Origin: Burkholderiales bacterium
GTDB taxonomy: Bacteria; Pseudomonadota; Gammaproteobacteria; Burkholderiales; Burkholderiaceae_C
Length of the DNA: 6,759 bases
NCBI GenBank assembly: GCA_011390055.1
Contig: JAABTC010000097.1
Span: 1 to 6,759, forward strand
Direction of reading: 5' to 3'
Shown here: positions 1-4,290 of the stretch, piece by piece
Layout: each line of letters starts with the position of its first letter
How positions within the stretch are numbered: the first letter of the stretch is position 1
Position numbers and translations under genes: made by a program
Notes under the pieces: model-generated
The model's database searches: none
What the model was told of the DNA's origin: nothing
The model's input: the letters and a program-made list of their open reading frames with translations, nothing else

Positions 1-1
1 C

Positions 2-3000
2 ACGCAGGCGCTGGTCGGTGGCGAGCTGACGCGGCGTTTCAACAGCTACAGCGACCTGCATCGCAACAACCTCTTCAACTCAATTTCAACCTACCGGCAG
101 TCGAACGGCGCTTTGTACGCGAGCCATCCAGAGTACGCGCGCACGCAAACGATGCTGGGCCTGTGGGCTTACAACTCGTGGCGCAACCGGGACGACTTCG
201 CGGCGTCGCTCGCGTCGGCAGCGGACTACGTGACTGCGACCCAAGAGTCGACCGGAAGCTGGTTTGCCGACCACGCGAGCGGCTGGTGGGCAGCACGCTC
301 GACCAACACCGCCTTCAATCTGAAGAGCTTGGCCGAAGTCGTCGAAACGCTCAATCGTGTTCCGGCGCCCCACGCCCATGCGCGCCAGACGATTCTCAGC
401 GGCGGGGGTCTGAACGGCACCTACACGCTGGCCAAGAACAGCACGGGGCAGGTCATCGTGGCGAACTACAACGTCGGCACGGTGATGGCCGTCAGTCCCA
501 ACGGCTCGGCTCAGACGCTCATATCGGGTCTGACCAACCCTTACGGCTTGGCGCACATGCCGGACGGTTCATTGCTCGTCAGTACGCGCAACGGGATCGT
601 CCGGCGCGCGCCGGATGGCACCGCCTCGTCCTTCGCACCGCTGCCTTCGGCCAGTGTGTTTGGCGATCTGGCACTGTTGCCCGACGGTCGCGTGCTGATG
701 GCGTCAGCTGGCAATCACTCGATCTACGCCTACCCGCCCGGCGGTGGCGCGCCCTCCGTGTACCTCGCCGGGGGTCTGTTGAACGGCCCGACCGGCATGG
801 TGGCCGATGCCGCCGGCAATATCGTCGTGGCCAACTACTACGGCCAGTCGATCGTCCGCGTGCGTCCCGACAAGACCACGGAAGTCGTCGTGCGCTGGAC
901 CAATGGCAACCCTCGCGGCATCGCCAAACTCGGCAGCGCGTGGCTCGTCGGCACCACCACCGGTGTCTACCGCTACAACGCCGACTGGCAGGGTGAACGC
1001 TTGTGGCACGAACAAAGCGATGCCGTGGAGGTGCTGGCCGACGGCACGATCGTCACCGGCAACGGCGCATCGCTGTTGTCACGCCTGGTGCCGCAGACGA
1101 TCGACAGCACGGCCAAGGTCGCCGCCTACTCGGCTGCCATCGGCAAGGCGAACACCTGGCTGCTCTCCGACGGCAACACCAATGCCAGCAGCAACATGGA
1201 GACGGCCCACCGCCTGATCGGTTTGGGTGCGGCACGGGGCTTCTACAGCGGGACACCCGCGGCCAGCGCGATCCAGACCAAGATGGAACAGATCGGCATG
1301 ACGCTGCGCAGCCGACAGCGCAGCGATGGTGGCTGGGGCATGACCACGGGGCATGGCAGCGACTCGATGGTCACCGCCATGGTCGGCTACGCGCTGGACC
1401 ACCTCAACCCCTCGGCCGACGACCCCATCGTGCGCAAGGCGATCCAGTTCCTGCTGAGCCGTCAACAGTCGGACGGATCGTGGGGCAACGAGAACGGCAT
1501 TCTCGGCACCCGCCTTGCGGCGACCACCTGGGTCGAAATATGGCTGCCGATCGCGCTCGACCGCATCGGCGGCATCGACACCCAGCTGACACTTCGTCTG
1601 CCCTCGAACATCGCGTTCTCGAACCCGACGACGCCACCTTCGAGCGTGGTCGCCAACGCCGACGGCAGCGCCACGCACAAGTGGACGCTGAACTCGGTCA
1701 CTTCGACCGGCCGCGACCTGCAGTTCGACCTGACGCTCGCCGACATGCTGGCAGGGGAGAGCCGGCCTGCTGCGCTCGACGCTTTCCTCAGCTTCAACAA
1801 CAGCTTCACGAACCAGTCGATCGACGCCGCGATCGGCATTCCGGCGGTGCGCGCCTCGGCCTACCTCGACGTGGCTGTGCGCACGGACAAACCCGCCTAC
1901 GGTGCCGACCACCCGGTCATCGTCAGCGCGCCGGTGGTCAACGGCGGCGCCGGCGCGAATGCGGCATCGGTTCGACTTGCCGTGCTTGCACCGGACAACA
2001 GCCTCGTCAGCGAGCTGGGTGTCTTTGCCACCGGATCGATTGCGGCGGGCGCCACTCAAACGGTGAACGCGCTGTGGAACACCGGCACGTCCATCGCCGC
2101 ACCCGGCTACAAGGCACGCGCCGTCCTCTTGGGCGCACAAGGGCAGGAGCTGGCTGCCGCCGTCGCACCGTTCGCCATCGGGAGCAGCAGCGCGCAAGCT
2201 GCATCGGCCAAGATCGTGGCCGACCGCAGTGCCTACGGGCCCAGCGACACGGTGCAGCTCACCGACACGCTGCGCAATCTCGTCAGCAACGGCATCCTGG
2301 AGAACCTCGCAGCACACACCGACATCCGCGACGCGAACGGCGTGGTCGTCTGGCAAACCAGCCAACCGGTGGCCCAGCTGGTGGGCGGTGCGTTGAAGGA
2401 GTTGCGCTACAGCGCACCCTTGATCAATGCAGTGCCCGGCCCTTACAGCGCCAACCTGATGCTCAAGGACGGTCTGGGCGTCACGCTCGCCAGTGCCGCC
2501 ACGGCGTTCACGGTCAGCGACAGCGCCAACACCGGCGCTGGCCTGAAAGGCACGCTGGCGGCCGTGCCGACCGAGGTTTATGCGGGCGACGCCGTGGCGC
2601 TGAGCTGGAGCGTCAGCAACGCCGGCAACGCCGTCTTCAGCGGACTGCCGGTGGCCGTGCGCATCATCGACCCTGCCACCGCGCAGGAAGTGGCGCAAGT
2701 ACCAACTCAGCTGGACCTGGCGTTGGGACAGACCGTTCAGCGCGCGCAAAGCTGGAGCACAGCCGACCACCACCTCGGCAGGGTCTTCGTGGCCGCCCTC
2801 ACTGCGAGTCTCCCCAACGGCACCAGCGTCACCTTGGCGCAAGACAGTTTCCGCGTCGTCGAGCCGCCGATCAAGCTCGAACTTGGCGTGCACGGCCGCA
2901 GTGAGGCACGTGTGCTCGCCCTGGTGTCCTGCCCGCCTGGCGATGACACCGCGCGGCCGGACGAACCGACCTGCCTGAACATGCGCGTGCGGGGCCTCGA

Positions 3001-4156
3001 TGCGGCGCTCACCACGTTGGGCGTCGTGCACACGATCGTGACCACCAAGGTCGACTTCGAACGCGAACTGCGTTCCGGCCGGTACAACACGTACTGGATC
3101 AGCGGCGGCAGCCAGAAGCTCGACGACACGCTGGTCAAGGAAGTGCGAGCGGCCGTGCAGCGTGGCGACGGCTTGGTGCTCGACGGCGTGCACGACTCCC
3201 GCAACCAGTTGCTGCATCCGGTGGCGGGCGTCAAGCAGATGGGCAAGCTGGCGGGCACCGATCAGACGGTCGAGGTGCTCAGCAGCCCTCTGTTCGCGCT
3301 GGGCAACGTCGCGACGGCGGGCCGCCCGACCGTGTTCGCGATCGACAGCGCCGAAGTGCAGGCGCAGTTCACGCAGTCGAGCGGCAACCACCAGCCCGCT
3401 GCGGCCATCGTCACGAACCTGTACGGTGCGGGTCGCAGCGCGCTGTTCGCCTTCGACCTGCTGCAGCGCCTGGCTGAGGTCCCCAGCGACGCGGCTCAGC
3501 TCGACCTGGTGCGCAGGGCGCTCGGCCACCTCGCGACCCGTGACGATCTCACGCTCCAACACGGCATCACCGCGTCGAGCCTCGAGGTCTTCAACAGCGT
3601 AAGCCAAGCGGCCGATGTTTGGGTGCAGGCGACTCTGCCGGCAGGCGTGCGCTTCGTGAGTGCCAGCGCAGAAGCCTCGGGCCTGCAACCCGACGCACAA
3701 GGCAAGGTCAACTGGCGCTTCACGCTGCCGGCCGACCAGCGCCTGAGCGTCGCCCTGCGTGTGGCCGTGGATGTTGCCGGGCCGGTCGACCTACCGATCA
3801 CGGTGCAGGCCGCTCGTGCAGGCAGCACGGTGTTCAAGGTCTATGACACCGGCGCATTGACCCTCGACGTGCGCACGTTGCCGCAAGCGGCAGAAGACGC
3901 CGTGCTGGCGATCGCTGCCTTGCTGCCGACCAGCAACAACGAGGCGAATGCGAAGAGCCGTGCGACCACGGCAGCCGTCGACGCGCAGACGCTGGCGGGC
4001 CAAGGCCGCTTCGAGTCCGCGATTGCCGCGTGGATCAACGCGGCCGACGAACTGTTGCGCATCGATACGGTCGATGGCCAGGCCGCTCGCACGGCGGTGG
4101 CCCGCGCGATCGAAGGCGGCGAGCTGGCACTGCAACGCCAGCTCGGTCTGCAATGA
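2..4156 (+). CDS. Large multidomain exoprotein: squalene-cyclase-type toroid with inserted beta-propeller, Ig-like repeats and GATase1-like domain (5' partial)
   Basis: The frame is open from the first complete codon at 2 to TGA at 4154-4156. It has 1384 residues here, and the start is upstream; the TTG at 113 is only an internal codon. Domains by in-window residue: toroid part 1 (1-119), six-bladed propeller (about 131-363), toroid part 2 (368-525) with QRSDGGWG and QQSDGSWG, DUF11-like beta region (526-623), three Ig-like units (624-953), GATase1/ThuA-like domain (963-1178), DUF11-like domain (1182-1273) and a helical tail (1295-1384). The DGxWG motifs are the prenyltransferase/squalene-oxidase repeat signature. 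The visible part shows neither the DxDD acid motif of hopene cyclases nor a CxEQ thioester, so no enzymatic role can be assigned. The only two cysteines, 14 residues apart, and the Ser/Thr/Asn-rich beta modules suggest an extracytoplasmic location. No C-terminal anchor, LPXTG motif or autotransporter barrel is visible. It lies 53 bases before the transglutaminase-like gene and is probably in one operon with it. The biological function is unknown. Confidence 0.93.
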   Translation, partial: TQALVGGELTRRFNSYSDLHRNNLFNSISTYRQSNGALYASHPEYARTQTMLGLWAYNSWRNRDDFAASLASAADYVTATQESTGSWFADHASGWWAARSTNTAFNLKSLAEVVETLNRVPAPHAHARQTILSGGGLNGTYTLAKNSTGQVIVANYNVGTVMAVSPNGSAQTLISGLTNPYGLAHMPDGSLLVSTRNGIVRRAPDGTASSFAPLPSASVFGDLALLPDGRVLMASAGNHSIYAYPPGGGAPSVYLAGGLLNGPTGMVADAAGNIVVANYYGQSIVRVRPDKTTEVVVRWTNGNPRGIAKLGSAWLVGTTTGVYRYNADWQGERLWHEQSDAVEVLADGTIVTGNGASLLSRLVPQTIDSTAKVAAYSAAIGKANTWLLSDGNTNASSNMETAHRLIGLGAARGFYSGTPAASAIQTKMEQIGMTLRSRQRSDGGWGMTTGHGSDSMVTAMVGYALDHLNPSADDPIVRKAIQFLLSRQQSDGSWGNENGILGTRLAATTWVEIWLPIALDRIGGIDTQLTLRLPSNIAFSNPTTPPSSVVANADGSATHKWTLNSVTSTGRDLQFDLTLADMLAGESRPAALDAFLSFNNSFTNQSIDAAIGIPAVRASAYLDVAVRTDKPAYGADHPVIVSAPVVNGGAGANAASVRLAVLAPDNSLVSELGVFATGSIAAGATQTVNALWNTGTSIAAPGYKARAVLLGAQGQELAAAVAPFAIGSSSAQAASAKIVADRSAYGPSDTVQLTDTLRNLVSNGILENLAAHTDIRDANGVVVWQTSQPVAQLVGGALKELRYSAPLINAVPGPYSANLMLKDGLGVTLASAATAFTVSDSANTGAGLKGTLAAVPTEVYAGDAVALSWSVSNAGNAVFSGLPVAVRIIDPATAQEVAQVPTQLDLALGQTVQRAQSWSTADHHLGRVFVAALTASLPNGTSVTLAQDSFRVVEPPIKLELGVHGRSEARVLALVSCPPGDDTARPDEPTCLNMRVRGLDAALTTLGVVHTIVTTKVDFERELRSGRYNTYWISGGSQKLDDTLVKEVRAAVQRGDGLVLDGVHDSRNQLLHPVAGVKQMGKLAGTDQTVEVLSSPLFALGNVATAGRPTVFAIDSAEVQAQFTQSSGNHQPAAAIVTNLYGAGRSALFAFDLLQRLAEVPSDAAQLDLVRRALGHLATRDDLTLQHGITASSLEVFNSVSQAADVWVQATLPAGVRFVSASAEASGLQPDAQGKVNWRFTLPADQRLSVALRVAVDVAGPVDLPITVQAARAGSTVFKVYDTGALTLDVRTLPQAAEDAVLAIAALLPTSNNEANAKSRATTAAVDAQTLAGQGRFESAIAAWINAADELLRIDTVDGQAARTAVARAIEGGELALQRQLGLQ
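242..262 (+). other. Squalene-oxidase-type toroid repeat 1, before the propeller
   Basis: The residues read QESTGSW, a degenerate QxxDGSWG motif followed by Ala/Trp-rich helix-forming sequence and then a TAFNLKSLAEVV helix. This is the usual layout of a prenyltransferase/squalene-oxidase repeat, where a turn motif is followed by an inner helix beginning with a small residue. It shows that the toroid begins before the propeller and probably extends upstream of the window. The Asp of the motif is replaced by Thr, so this repeat is weaker than the two after the propeller. Confidence 0.6.
392..1093 (+). other. Six-bladed NHL/SMP-30-like beta-propeller domain inside the first gene
   Basis: Six sequence repeats begin at about 410, 530, 653, 776, 899 and 1016, spaced 40, 41, 41, 41 and 39 codons. 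Each has the order Gly/Pro-rich turn, 'GL/GM/DLA' strand, 'DG.(I/L)(L/V)V(A/S)' strand, then an 'I/V.R..P.G' strand, for example PYGLAHMPDGSLLVS and PTGMVADAAGNIVVA. This is the classic NHL/SMP-30/strictosidine-synthase-like blade pattern. The last blade is short (about 26 residues), so the strand just before 410 may complete it by velcro closure. Such propellers usually bind ligands, glycans or partner proteins. No catalytic metal site is evident. Confidence 0.82.
1103..1576 (+). other. Second half of the alpha/alpha-toroid (prenyltransferase/squalene-oxidase repeats)
   Basis: This segment is helical. It opens with an AIGKANTWLLS helix and then carries two textbook repeats: QRSDGGWG at 1316-1339 and QQSDGSWG at 1463-1486. 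Each is followed by a small-residue-rich inner helix, DSMVTAMVGYAL and GTRLAATTWVEIW. The same fold appears in squalene-hopene cyclases, protein prenyltransferase beta subunits and the thioester domain of alpha-2-macroglobulins. No active-site signature of any of these is seen here, so a structural or binding toroid is the cautious reading. Confidence 0.8.
1871..2860 (+). repeat. Three tandem Ig-like (MG2/CARDB-like) protein repeats of about 104 residues
   Basis: Three beta-sandwich units lie at 1871-2182 (104 residues), 2207-2518 (104) and 2552-2860 (103). Each opens with a strand ending in a conserved Tyr: RTDKPAYGAD, VADRSAYGPSD and AVPTEVYAGD. A 'V.L...V.N' strand follows, and each closes with a Phe-containing strand (APFAIG, TAFTVS, DSFRVV). 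The opening resembles the 'TDKPxYxPG(D/E)xV' start of alpha-2-macroglobulin MG2 domains. The repeats have diverged strongly at protein level and are not visible as DNA repeats, so the duplication is old. They probably act as spacers or binding modules. Confidence 0.72.
2888..3535 (+). other. GATase1/ThuA-like alpha/beta domain inside the first gene
   Basis: The domain starts with a hydrophobic strand (ARVLALVS), followed by a helix (LDAALTTLGV), a second strand (HTIVTT), an 'RYNTYWISGG' strand-turn and a 'LVKEVRAAVQRGDGLVLDG' helix-strand. It ends with 'AGRSALFAFDL' and a helix. This order fits class-I glutamine-amidotransferase-like or ThuA-like domains, which occur as non-catalytic modules in large exoproteins. 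The nucleophile-elbow position after 'WISGG' has Ser/Gln and no Cys, so amidotransferase activity is unlikely. The protein's only two cysteines (codons at 2930 and 2972) flank a polar loop near the domain's start and may form a disulfide. Confidence 0.55.
3884..4153 (+). other. Helical C-terminal tail of the first gene
   Basis: The last 90 residues are Ala-rich and predicted helical: QAAEDAVLAIAALL, then a linker, then RATTAAVDAQTLAGQGRFESAIAAWINAADELL and a final helix to LQRQLGLQ. The 'GRFESAIAAWINAADELLRI' stretch resembles a TPR/FIVAR-like helical hairpin. A sorting signal, glycine-rich tail or membrane segment is absent. The tail may be a docking module, possibly for the neighbouring gene product. 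That role is inference. Confidence 0.5.
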
Positions 4157-4209
4157 ACGCCGTGCCGCAGCGAGACCCACAACACCAGCCATCGCCAGGG
4201 AGACAGCAC
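4157..4209 (+). other. Short intergenic gap within the probable operon
   Basis: The 53 bases between the stop of the first gene and the preferred GTG start of the second hold no terminator-like hairpin with a T-tract and no clear -35/-10 promoter. The first gene's TGA overlaps an ATG at 4153 (ATGA) that is in frame with the second gene. Starting there would add 19 residues of polar sequence ahead of the signal peptide, which argues against it. The gap size and shared orientation favour cotranscription. Confidence 0.6.
4197..4203 (+). promoter_or_regulatory. Shine-Dalgarno sequence deciding the GTG start of the second gene
   Basis: AGGGAGA lies six bases before GTG at 4210. It matches the anti-Shine-Dalgarno sequence well at a normal spacing. 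It supports GTG 4210 over the overlapping ATG at 4153, and over the ATG at 4231, which has no comparable site at the right distance. The resulting N-terminus gives a good export signal. Confidence 0.75.
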
Positions 4210-4290
4210 GTGGGACTGAACGCGAGACTGATGCGGTTCGTCTTGGCCCTGTTGTTGCCGCTGGTCGTGCCGATGCCAACGGCCTGGGCG
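4210..4290 (+). other. Sec signal peptide of the transglutaminase-like protein
   Basis: The 27 residues have a polar Arg-bearing n-region (GLNARLMR), a hydrophobic h-region rich in Leu and Val, and a c-region PMPTAWA ending in an Ala-x-Ala signal-peptidase-I site before Gln28. No cysteine follows, so it is not a lipoprotein. An ATG at 4231 would also give a usable, shorter signal (MRFVLALL...), so the start has two plausible options, but the Shine-Dalgarno site favours 4210. Confidence 0.8.

Noticed and set aside
113..115. TTG at 113 as the start of the first gene
   Set aside because: The frame is open upstream to the window edge, and the residues before it continue the same helical toroid sequence, so the TTG is internal.
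1103..1576. Functional squalene-hopene or terpene cyclase
   Set aside because: Only the structural DGxWG repeats are visible. No DxDD motif is seen, and the domain is embedded among Ig-like and propeller modules, unlike any cyclase. The missing 5' part leaves a small doubt.
1003..2904. Long + strand frame with Arg/Gln/His-rich product
   Set aside because: It is an out-of-frame reading of the first gene with low-complexity basic composition and no domain. The correct frame runs through the same bases without interruption.
1079..3700. Antisense open frame of 873 codons on the minus strand
   Set aside because: It lies wholly opposite the first gene, its product is rich in Arg, His, Gly and Ala without recognisable domains, and stop codons are scarce there because the sense strand is GC-rich. 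The sense frame has clear domains.
4157..4209. Promoter or terminator between the two genes
   Set aside because: No hairpin with a T-tract and no recognisable -35/-10 pair is present in the 53 bases.
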